NCBI RefSeq assembly: GCF_022669015.1
Contig: NZ_JAKKSL010000001.1
Coordinates: forward strand, 1 to 64,000
DNA length: 64,000 nt
From: Colwellia maritima
Lineage (GTDB): Bacteria; Pseudomonadota; Gammaproteobacteria; Enterobacterales; Alteromonadaceae
Direction: 5' to 3'
The position numbers and the translations under genes are program-made. Numbering within the stretch: the stretch's first letter is position 1; every line of letters begins with the position of its first letter. Shown piece after piece: positions 10,856-18,694 of this stretch. The notes beneath the pieces are model-generated. The model searched no databases. It was not told where the DNA came from and saw nothing but the letters and a program-made list of their open reading frames with translations.

Positions 10856-12417
10856 ATGGACATTTTACCTAAAAGCGTATTTAAATGCTGCTTATCAACA
10901 GCAATAATACTTACCTTCCTTATAACCTCATCTGTTTATGGCGCCGACAAACCAAATATATTGGTACTATGGGGTGATGATATCGGCATGTCTAATGTCA
11001 GTGCCTATAGTCACGGCATGATGGGTTATAAAACACCTAACATTGACCGAATAGCAAAAGAAGGCGGCATGTTCACCGACTATTATGGTGAAAATTCATG
11101 TACTGTTGGGCGCTCAGCTTTTATTACCGGTCAACATCCCGTGCGTACAGGCTTGACCAAAGTTGGCTTACCAGGTGTAGATAAAGGTCTTCGAAAAGAG
11201 GATCCTACCATTGCCGAGCTCCTTAAACCACTGGGCTATATGACGGGTCAATTTGGTAAAAATCATTTAGGCGATAAAGATGAGTTTTTGCCAACAGAGC
11301 ATGGCTTCGACGAATTTTTCGGTAATCTTTATCATTTAAATGCAGAGGAAGAACCAGAACTTGCTGATTATCCCAAAAACCCACAAGTTAAGAAGTTATT
11401 TGGCCCCCGAGGTGTTATCCATTCATATGCCGATGGAAAAATTGAAGATACAGGCCCTCTAACTAAAAAACGTATGGAAACAGTTGACGACGAAATAACG
11501 GCAGCTGCGATTAAGTTTATGGACAAAGCCGTTAAACAAGACAAACCCTTTTTTGTCTGGTGGACGGCAACCCGTATGCATGTTTGGACTCACTTGAAAG
11601 AAGAAAGTCAGGGGTTATCAAAACGAGGTGGGCTATATGGCGATGGTTTGTTAGAGCACGATGGTCACGTTGGTCAATTACTTGACTTCTTAGATGAGAA
11701 AAAAATAGCCGGTAATACCATTGTTTTATACTCAACTGATAATGGCGCAGAAATGTTTACTTGGCCTGACGGTGGTATGATCCCCTTTCGTGGTGAGAAA
11801 AACACCACATGGGAAGGAGGCTTTCGAGTTCCTTCAATGGTTCGTTGGCCTAGTACGGTTAAGCCAGGCTCTATATTTAATGAATTAGCCGCTCACAACG
11901 ATTGGCTTCCTACATTGCTTGCTGCTGCCGGCGAGCCTAACATTAAAAATAAGTTGCTAGATGGCCATCAGATTAACGGTACCAAATTTAATGTTCATTT
12001 AGATGGTTTTGACTTAACTGAATACCTGTCTGGAAAATCAGTTACCTCACCTAGAGAGAACTTTTTCTACTTTACTGATGACGGAGAATATTCAGCGATA
12101 CGCATGGGTGATTGGAAAGTCATGTACTCAATACAAGAAGCCACTGGCGTCGACGTATGGCATAAACCATATACTCAACTCCGATTACCACTTATTTTTA
12201 ATTTGCGTCAAGATCCTTTCGAACGTGCACAACTTGAAGCAGGTGCCTATAGTCGATGGATGTTTGAGCGTTTACCTTATCTGTATCAATCAATATTGGT
12301 CTCTCAGCAATTCTTAAAAACGTTTATTAAGTACCCTCCCCGACAAGATCCACCAGTTTTAATGTTGAGGCTATAACTGAAAAGGTAATGAAATTAAAAC
12401 CTCGTCAATATGACTAA
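10856..12417 (+). CDS. Exported arylsulfatase-type sulfatase
   Basis: Formylglycine-dependent sulfatase of about 520 residues with an N-terminal signal sequence (cleavage near SSVYGAD). Metal-binding Asp residues are in LWGDDIGMSN. The modification motif is CTVGR (Cys82 to Arg86), followed by SAFITGQHPVRTG, and the second metal site is STDNGAE. The third position of C-x-P/A-x-R is Val here, an uncommon variant. The open frame stops at 12376, but one missing A near 12357 cuts off the expected C-terminus: restoring it gives SFNVEAITEKVMKLKPRQYD ending at 12417. It would hydrolyse a sulfate ester in the periplasm. Position next to the beta-oxidation operon suggests it unmasks the operon's substrate (inference). 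Confidence 0.9.
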
Positions 12418-12556
12418 AATGTAAAATTACAAAATAAACCTACTATTGAGTATTCTAAATCAATAGTGGGCGCAGTCCAATGCGCCAACGCTAAACGCGA
12501 CGGTATAGCATTTATATTGAAACGAATAACAAAGCCCTTTATGGCAGGATCATAAG

Positions 12557-13594
12557 ATGACAGATATCACTTACCCTTTTTCTAAACAGCCTGAATTCAA
12601 TGTGATACAGGAAATATCACCTCGTATTTATTGGCTGCGTCTGGCAATGCCCTTCAGTTTAGATCACATCAATTTATGGCTTATCGAAGAAGATAGCGAT
12701 TGGACATTAATTGATACAGGACCAAACACTCCATCATCAAAAAACAGTTGGTTGGAAATAATTTCGAGCCAACTAAAGAACAAACCTATTGGTCGGGTTA
12801 TTTGCACCCATGCTCACCCCGATCATATCGGTCTTGTCGGTCGGATATCTAAGCAGCAAAGCGCGCAATTACTGATGTCAAAAGGTGAATTTGAATTTTA
12901 TCATCAATTATTTGCCAAAAAGGTACAAGCACCGTTTAGCCAAATAGAGCAATTTTATCAACTCGGCGGCGCAGGTGATAAAGAAGCTCAACGTTATTTA
13001 AAGCATATTAAAATTTTCAGCGACCTTATTTACCCAGTACCAAGTATTTATCAGCAATTGAAGCATGAAGACTGCGTTACATTGGGAAAATATTTGTGGC
13101 AAGTGCATGTAGGTACCGGTCATTCTCCAGAGCATATCTGTTTATTCTGTGAAAAATTAAACCTATTTATTTCCGGCGATCAATTACTTCCCACTATCTC
13201 ATCAAATGTAAGCGTTTGGCCAACAAGGCCAGATGTCAATCCAATGGCTGATTTTTTATCTTCCTGTCATTATCTTAATAAAACAATTAATAACAAAACC
13301 TTAGTGCTGCCTTCTCATGGACTCCCTTTTAACGGTGGAAATGTTCGCTTGAATAAGTTGATTGAAGAGATGGAAAAAAACATCAATAACTTATATGATT
13401 TTTGTCAACAACCAAGAACCGTTACAGACGTTTTACCTATACTCTTTAAAGGTAAGTTAAATGACAGCAATTTGATGTTTGCTTATGGAGAAGCTTTGGC
13501 AAGTCTTAATTATTTATGTGCTCAAGGTAAAGTAGAAGTGATTCAGGGAACAAATAATATTCATTTTTACCAAAAAAATAATATTCAATGCTGA
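12557..13594 (+). CDS. MBL-fold metallo-hydrolase
   Basis: Metallo-beta-lactamase-fold hydrolase of 345 residues without a signal peptide. Metal-ligand motifs are visible in order: THAHPDHIG (HxHxDH, near residue 86), GHSPEHICLF, SGDQLLP and LPSHGLPF. The C-terminal part (after about 270) contains a small helical domain often seen in the group of MBL proteins that includes lactonase- and thioesterase-like members. The frame is intact. It follows the sulfatase at 140 bp and may hydrolyse a thioester or lactone in the same pathway, but the substrate is unknown. Confidence 0.85.
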   Translation: MTDITYPFSKQPEFNVIQEISPRIYWLRLAMPFSLDHINLWLIEEDSDWTLIDTGPNTPSSKNSWLEIISSQLKNKPIGRVICTHAHPDHIGLVGRISKQQSAQLLMSKGEFEFYHQLFAKKVQAPFSQIEQFYQLGGAGDKEAQRYLKHIKIFSDLIYPVPSIYQQLKHEDCVTLGKYLWQVHVGTGHSPEHICLFCEKLNLFISGDQLLPTISSNVSVWPTRPDVNPMADFLSSCHYLNKTINNKTLVLPSHGLPFNGGNVRLNKLIEEMEKNINNLYDFCQQPRTVTDVLPILFKGKLNDSNLMFAYGEALASLNYLCAQGKVEVIQGTNNIHFYQKNNIQC

Positions 13595-13696
13595 TAATAA
13601 ATTTATTTTATTCATTCCTAATTGAGCGAAAAATAGTTTTGTCGATTTGGGTTTATACTTTACTAAAGGGTTCACAATTAGAATCAAGGTACACAT

Positions 13697-14300
13697 TTGA
13701 TTGAATTACCATTTAATACAATAAAATACCGAACCTTGGGATTCTGGACTGTTCATATTATTTGCATGCTTGTATGTATCTCAGCAACGAATGCAACGTC
13801 AATGAGCAGTTTAAATAACTACCTTGGCTCTGAGCAATGTCAAAGCTGCCATGAAAAACAATTCCAAGCTTGGCAAGGCTCGCATCATGATATGGCGATG
13901 CGGCACGCAAAACCAGACGCAGTACTAGCTGATTTTAACAATGCTGAACTAGAATTCAACAGCAAACAAAATAGTTTCTTCAAAAAAGACGAACAATATT
14001 GGGTCAATATTGAAGGGCCGGACGGTCAGTTTCACGACTACCAAATAAAATATACTTTTGGCTACCGGCCATTACAGCAATACATGGTTGAATTTGATGA
14101 CGGACGTGTTCAGCTTATTCCTTTTGCTTGGGATTCTCGTGCTAAGGCTGATGGCGGCCAACGATGGTTTCACCTATATCCACAGTTCACCCAAAAGCAT
14201 CAGGAATTTTTTTGGACCAATACTGGACAGAATTGGAATTATATGTGTGCCTATTGTCATTCTACTAATGTCAAAAAGAATTTTGATCTTAAATCGAATA
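13697..14300 (+). pseudogene. Multihaem cytochrome c family protein, truncated by the transposon
   Basis: N-terminal fragment of an exported c-type cytochrome. TTG 13697 is preceded by AAGGT; a hydrophobic signal segment follows (VHIICMLVCISA). There are two haem motifs: CQSCH near residue 48 and CAYCH near residue 188, with the typical surrounding segments GSEQCQSCHEKQFQAWQGSHH and FTYGYRP-like FGYRPLQQYMVEF. Such proteins (cytochrome c554-like, often with C-terminal TPRs) are usually much longer. The frame enters the transposon end at 14301 and stops at 14308 after a few foreign residues. The missing C-terminal half is not seen on the other side of the element. Confidence 0.85.
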
Positions 14301-14339
14301 GGGGTTAATTCCACATAGCACTGGTTTGTATTCAAGAAA
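14301..14339 (+). repeat. Left terminal inverted repeat (IRL)
   Basis: The 39-bp end starts GGGGTTAATTCCACATAGC and ends TATTCAAGAAA. It matches the right end at 37 of 39 positions (differences at positions 5 and 35). It interrupts the cytochrome gene and supplies that gene's premature stop. Confidence 0.95.
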
Positions 14340-14481
14340 CCCTACACCCCCTAAGTTACAATGCCTACAGCGCTTTCGTGCTCATAATTTCTTTAACTAA
14401 AACCCACTTAACTCATTGAACAATAATAATATTAATTACATACCTAAATTCAAAACTTCCTAGTAGATTATTTGATCAGCT

Positions 14482-15306
14482 TTAAAAGTGTGCAATCACG
14501 CCAACAAAAGCACCTTTAAATTCAAGATCTGTATATAAATTGTCTAAATTTTCAAATTCCATTTTCACGGCACGATATCCTAAGGTCAGATTAAAATGTC
14601 CCACCCTACTCTTAACGAGGTCGTAACTTAAACCAACATGATAGTCAAAAAGTGTATGGTCATTTATTAATGAAAAATCACCTTGAGCAAATACACTTAA
14701 GTTAGTTAACGGCAAGATAATGTTGGTAGCAACATACAACATAGGCTCAATTTCGTCGGTTTTTATTTTACCTGTAGGAGTAACAGAACTTGATGTTGGT
14801 GTTGATGTACAAGGATTACCTTGCGATGTTTGAGGACAATCATCATCATCATCAATAATTTTTGGCCCTGTAACAGTAACGGCACCACTAAAGTCTCTAG
14901 CGGTTAAACCCAAATCAAATGAAAATAAACCATTATCAAATAATTCATAATATAAGGTGTAGTCGATATAACTGACGTTAAAACTGACATTAACATCGTC
15001 ATCAATAGGAAAGGTTTCACTGCCGAAGCTAAATGCTTGCGTTAAGGTAGCTTTACCTGTGGTATCAAGCGTTGTACTTGAAATGCGTACATTAGGGAGC
15101 AAAGGAAAAGGATGTTCAACGGCAACAAAGTAGTTAATTTGTTGCTCTTTTTTTAAATTAAAATCAATTAGTCTGTTTTCTTCACCAAAAATACCACTTG
15201 CTTCACTCTGCCAAATTTGGCTGCCAAGGTATAGACCAACTGTATCTGCTTGTACGTTAGCTGTAAAAAGTGCAACAAGCGTTGCTGAAAAAGCTGTTTT
15301 TTTCAT
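14482..15306 (-). CDS. TIGR04219-like outer-membrane beta-barrel protein
   Basis: Predicted outer-membrane protein of 274 residues: signal peptide (cleavage near NVQADTV), then alternating hydrophobic/polar strands, ending in an aromatic C-terminal residue (VGVIAHF), the usual recognition signal for barrel assembly. It resembles the small beta-barrel family TIGR04219 of marine gammaproteobacteria. An acidic, Ser/Thr-rich loop with two cysteines (DDDDDCPQTSQGNPCTSTPTS) lies near residue 160. It sits inside the transposon as cargo, 140 bp from the left end. Function unknown; assignment to the named family is from recall only. Confidence 0.7.
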   Translation of the reverse strand: MKKTAFSATLVALFTANVQADTVGLYLGSQIWQSEASGIFGEENRLIDFNLKKEQQINYFVAVEHPFPLLPNVRISSTTLDTTGKATLTQAFSFGSETFPIDDDVNVSFNVSYIDYTLYYELFDNGLFSFDLGLTARDFSGAVTVTGPKIIDDDDDCPQTSQGNPCTSTPTSSSVTPTGKIKTDEIEPMLYVATNIILPLTNLSVFAQGDFSLINDHTLFDYHVGLSYDLVKSRVGHFNLTLGYRAVKMEFENLDNLYTDLEFKGAFVGVIAHF

Positions 15307-15840
15307 CTAATTAATATCCTTATTTACGAATGACCATGTTCCATTTTTAAATACTCACTATCACCTTTATAACCACAAGAGGCCGTAAAAAGCGCTATTA
15401 ACACAATAATCAATCGTAACTCATACATCGATTCAAGTTAAGATAAATCTAACAATTAAGCATTTACCTCGTACGGCTAGCGCATTTTAACAGGGTTAAG
15501 TGGTAATCATCGTCTAGCTCTGCCACTTACTTTTTCCTCGCCATAAGCCGACTTGGTTATATCCTGTTTAAATAGTGCCATTACTACCTTTCGCATCATA
15601 TTGTTCTATAAGTTCAATTTATAATGAATATATCGTAAGTATTCAATAAAAAAAGAATTATTTATTGTTGACAATAAATTTATCCTATGTTTTTTATTTG
15701 TTTTGCAGGGATCATTCAGTTATTACATTGAGCGTAATTAATCATTATCTAGTCATTGTTGTAATTAACTTATTCTAAATAACCCTATTTAGAATTTTTG
15801 TATCCTTGTTATTTTTAATATTAACAAAGGATTATTAATA
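15307..15840. other. Non-coding spacer inside the transposon
   Basis: About 530 bp between the divergent barrel and secreted-protein genes. It is very A/T-rich, with several T tracts and TTGACA-like words (e.g. near 15668) but no promoter pair with standard spacing that I would defend. No ORF or RNA gene was seen. Confidence 0.4.
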
Positions 15841-16474
15841 ATGAAAAAGATATATACATTGATTCCATTAATCTTCACGGCGTTTGTTTCTACGTCTACT
15901 TTAGCCGCAACAGGTATTTGCACTTTAAACCTTGTGAAGGAGGATGGAAATTTTGCGCCTAGTGATTATGGACCTGGTGGCATGGTTACATACGATGTAG
16001 TAATGCCATTTACAGATGGATATTACCCTAATTGGACCACTAGCCGGCCCTAAGCCTAGACTACCCTTTAGTAATTGTATTACTTATCAGGGTGCTCCGT
16101 ATACAGCGAAAATAACTTCAGTAACTTACAATTATACATTTCAAGAAGCCGTATTAGTTGCTGACTATGAAGTAATGATGGGTTTCTTTGGTGCACAACC
16201 GCAGAACCAATTTATTTACCCTAAAAAGCGAGACGGTGGCTATCCTAGAGGATCTGGCATTCCGGTGAATGGAGGTGGCGTTTATAATGGAGTAAATAAT
16301 CAATTCTTAAATACAATAGATTTGGAGTTACGATCACGAGTGAATAACCCCGCAGTTAATGCTGATTGCCCTTCATACTATGATAGAGATGAGTGTAGAA
16401 CTAAAAACTCTCGATTAACACTATTTACTGTAGATATTGGTGGACAAGCAATTAACAAAGACACCTACTGTTAA
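15841..16474 (+). CDS. Secreted protein of unknown function (one frame break)
   Basis: Exported protein of about 210 residues that I do not recognise. ATG 15841 is followed by a clear signal peptide (LIPLIFTAFVSTSTLAATG). The mature part has cysteines in GICTLNL, SNCITYQG, ADCPSYYDRDECRTKN and the final TYC, so disulfides are likely. The frame breaks at 16042-16048 in GCCGGCC, between GYYPNWTTS and PKPRLPFSNC. Transposon cargo, followed by a strong terminator. Aromatic/Gly-rich composition suggests an extracellular or surface protein, but no function can be given. Confidence 0.6.
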
Positions 16475-16488
16475 TTGATAAGTCAGAG

Positions 16489-16533
16489 CCTCTCAACTAA
16501 GGTTAAACAACCTATATAATTGAGAGGTTTTTT
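16489..16533 (+). terminator. Rho-independent terminator after the secreted-protein gene
   Basis: CCTCTCAA pairs perfectly with TTGAGAGG across a 23-nt loop, followed by six T. It ends the cargo transcription unit before the oppositely oriented antitoxin operon. Confidence 0.85.
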
Positions 16534-16726
16534 ATTATACCGATTCTAATAAACAGACAAATAAGTGTGCAAGATACTTCGTATTATCATAACGTGTGTG
16601 AATTTTTTATGTGATGAAGATAACCATACAGCTGTCTTTCCGCACCCACTAAAAGTTATTTATTTTTTATACTATGTCAGTTCGAAAAATACACAGTGAG
16701 CATTTTATAGGCAACGCTATTTAAAA

Positions 16727-17056
16727 TTAGTCACCCTCGAATTCTTCAGCATAGAGTTTATTGCTCAATACTTCTTCTACTTTTGATAATACGCTCTCGA
16801 TTTTTTCAAGTGCTTCTATTGCGCCAGTAACACCACCGACCATCTCTTCAACTTCTTCGAGAAATTTTTCCAATGATCCATGCGTTTCTTTATTATAACT
16901 ATAATCGAGTGCTCGCTTTGAAAGAGCATGTAGACCGTCAAGCTCTGCGAGTAAATTTGAATTACTGGCTGCACCGGCTAAATCACCTAAGTTAAAAAAT
17001 TCATGCGAATCCAATTCGTCTGTAATCTCACCGTATTGTTCTTCAGTAATTGCCAT
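16727..17056 (-). CDS. Small acidic helical protein, unknown
   Basis: Protein of about 109 residues, unrecognised. It is strongly acidic and helical, with a heptad-like C-terminal half (IEALEKIESVLSKVEEVL) that may form a coiled coil. I prefer ATG 17056 (MAITEEQYGEITDEL) because GGTGAG lies 6 bp upstream; upstream GTG codons would overlap that ribosome site. It is 82 bp downstream of the antitoxin gene on the same strand, so it may be the last gene of the toxin-antitoxin transcript. No role can be assigned. Confidence 0.6.
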   Translation of the reverse strand: MAITEEQYGEITDELDSHEFFNLGDLAGAASNSNLLAELDGLHALSKRALDYSYNKETHGSLEKFLEEVEEMVGGVTGAIEALEKIESVLSKVEEVLSNKLYAEEFEGD

Positions 17057-17138
17057 TATTCTCACCACTTAAAAAAGTATTGGTTTTCATTATCATAAAA
17101 AAAATTTTGGTATTAAAACAAAACTTCAATTAAATGCA

Positions 17139-17495
17139 TTACCCTATAGCATATTGGATATCGAATTCTGTCGCTTTAGTAATTACTTGCACTTTTTGGG
17201 CGTGCTTTTTCAACTCAACAATACCGTACTTTTCCATGGTTTTAAGTGTACGGCTCAAGTTACTGGTGTGTCGCCCACTTAAGCGAGCAAGTTCACCAAG
17301 AGTTTCTGGGTGATGCTCGTTGATTAGTTTTAATAATCGGATATTGTTATCACTTAATACTTCTCCAAGTGATTTCATAGAGCTAAACCATATTTTTGGA
17401 TCCTCACGCTTGGGTGTGATTTTTCCTGCCGCAATATCAAGAATCCTGCGTTGAAATTCATCTCTGGGCATAATGCCAATTTTTAACTTACTCAT
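17139..17495 (-). CDS. Helix-turn-helix antitoxin, TumA-type
   Basis: DNA-binding protein of 118 residues with a winged HTH of MarR/ArsR-like appearance: ETLGELARLSGRHTSNLSRTLKTMEKYGIVELKK, residues about 64 to 97. Its start overlaps the toxin stop by 4 bp (ATGA), so the pair is translationally coupled with toxin first. TumA antitoxins are HTH proteins that neutralise TumE (DUF6516) toxins and probably repress the operon. The partner gene identity and the Tn3 setting support this assignment. Sequence alone cannot prove antitoxin activity. Confidence 0.8.
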   Translation of the reverse strand: MSKLKIGIMPRDEFQRRILDIAAGKITPKREDPKIWFSSMKSLGEVLSDNNIRLLKLINEHHPETLGELARLSGRHTSNLSRTLKTMEKYGIVELKKHAQKVQVITKATEFDIQYAIG

Positions 17496-17884
17496 TGTGC
17501 AACCTCGCTTAAAATTCGGTTAACCTCGGTGAAAAAATCATTTAACAATTGTTGTGCACTGGAAAATATATAAGGCGTACCTTTGTCGACCGCTGATTTA
17601 TGTAGGTGATCGTATGCGATAATCCGCCCCTTAAATCTACCTTTCTTTCTTGATTTTACAGCATGCGCGTTATCGAACCCCATAATCCGCTTATTATGAT
17701 TATTGTGTAGCGTCAGGTTATAGCGGATCCCGTGAGGAATTTCCTTACTAGGCTCAACCTCCCACGCTTCTATTTTGTACCAATAGCTATTATCTTCGGT
17801 ATATTCTGTGCCATGAAGCTCCAACAATACATCCACCCAGGATCTTTTTCCATATGTTATTTTTTCTCTGCTTTCTATTATCAC
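17492..17884 (-). CDS. TumE-family (DUF6516) toxin
   Basis: Protein of 130 residues matching the DUF6516/TumE toxin pattern: an N-terminal strand region, RYNLTLHNNHNKRIMGFDNAHAV (near 58 to 80), the YDHLH segment near 95, and a C-terminal SSAQQLLNDFFTEVNRIL helix. TumE members are thought to act as ribonuclease-type growth inhibitors. The gene is first in a coupled operon with the HTH antitoxin and lies directly beside the presumed res site and divergent resolvase, the standard place for toxin-antitoxin genes in Tn3-family elements. Confidence 0.8.
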   Translation of the reverse strand: MIIESREKITYGKRSWVDVLLELHGTEYTEDNSYWYKIEAWEVEPSKEIPHGIRYNLTLHNNHNKRIMGFDNAHAVKSRKKGRFKGRIIAYDHLHKSAVDKGTPYIFSSAQQLLNDFFTEVNRILSEVAQ

Positions 17885-18069
17885 CTGATGATAATAAGCT
17901 TATCAGGCTAATAGCAATTTGTCATCTCTATTACAGTAATTAAAACGGTCGTTTTCTTGGTTCATTATATTTTGACGATAATATGCCGAAAAACAACCAA
18001 TAAACCCATTGTTTTAAACTATGCAAGATTGTAGTATGAATTTTATCTTTATTGGCTCAAGTTTGTCTT
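17885..18069. other. Probable res site and divergent promoters of toxin operon and tnpR
   Basis: This 185-bp A/T-rich gap between the divergent toxin and resolvase genes is where Tn3-family elements carry res. A near-palindrome AAAACGGTCGTTTT lies close to 17942, and a related CCGAAAAACAACC-type word follows near 17987; these could be resolvase-binding half sites. Assignment is by position plus these repeats only. No experiment-like evidence for the three subsites is visible. Confidence 0.5.
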
Positions 18070-18681
18070 ATGTTTATCGGTTATGCTCGCGTTTCAAAAT
18101 CAGACGGCTCTCAAGTGCCGGATTTACAGATAGATGCACTTATTCAAGCAGGAGTAGATAATAATAGGATTTATCACGATCATGCATCCAGTCGCAAGGA
18201 TTCACGCCCTGGATTAGAAGCTTGTCTTAAAGCACTGCAACCAGGCAACACTCTTATTGTCTGGAAGCCGGATCGATTAGGGAGAGATATGAAAGATCTT
18301 GTCTCTTTAGTTGATGACTTGGAAAGCAAAAAAATAAATTTTAAAGTGCTTACGGGAACTGGTGCAGAAATTGACACTACAACGGCCAATGGACGACTAA
18401 TTTTTGGTATTTTCGCTGCATTAGCAGAATATGAACGCGAATTAATACGTGAACGTACAAATGCAGGTTTAGCTGCGGCTCGTGCGAGAGGTCGTAAGGG
18501 AGGACGTCCGCCAAAAATGGATAAATCTACATTAAAGATGGCAATGACTGCAATGTCAGATAAAAATGCAGTCTCATTGGATATTGCCAAACGCCTAGGC
18601 ATGACCACAACTACCTTATATAAATATGTTAACGGTGACGGAACATTAAAAGCTGAAGGTGAGCATTTAATGAATAAATAA
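18070..18681 (+). CDS. tnpR: Serine recombinase, transposon resolvase
   Basis: Small serine resolvase of about 203 residues that resolves cointegrates at res. I choose ATG 18070 (MFIGYARVSKSDGSQ) because the family starts here; the longer frame only adds six residues. Catalytic Ser is in YARVSKSDG (near residue 9). The conserved HDHASSRKDSRPGL, WKPDRLGRDMKDLV, ANGRLIFGIFAALAEYERELIRERT segments follow, and a C-terminal HTH (SLDIAKRLGMTTTTLYKY) binds DNA. It lies 13 bp upstream of the transposase start and is probably co-transcribed with it. Confidence 0.93.
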   Translation: MFIGYARVSKSDGSQVPDLQIDALIQAGVDNNRIYHDHASSRKDSRPGLEACLKALQPGNTLIVWKPDRLGRDMKDLVSLVDDLESKKINFKVLTGTGAEIDTTTANGRLIFGIFAALAEYERELIRERTNAGLAAARARGRKGGRPPKMDKSTLKMAMTAMSDKNAVSLDIAKRLGMTTTTLYKYVNGDGTLKAEGEHLMNK

Positions 18682-18694
18682 AGGAGTATGTACT

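Noticed and set aside
15668..15691. TTGACA and TATGTT words as a promoter for the transposon cargo
   Set aside because: The spacing is only 12 bp, too short for a sigma-70 promoter.
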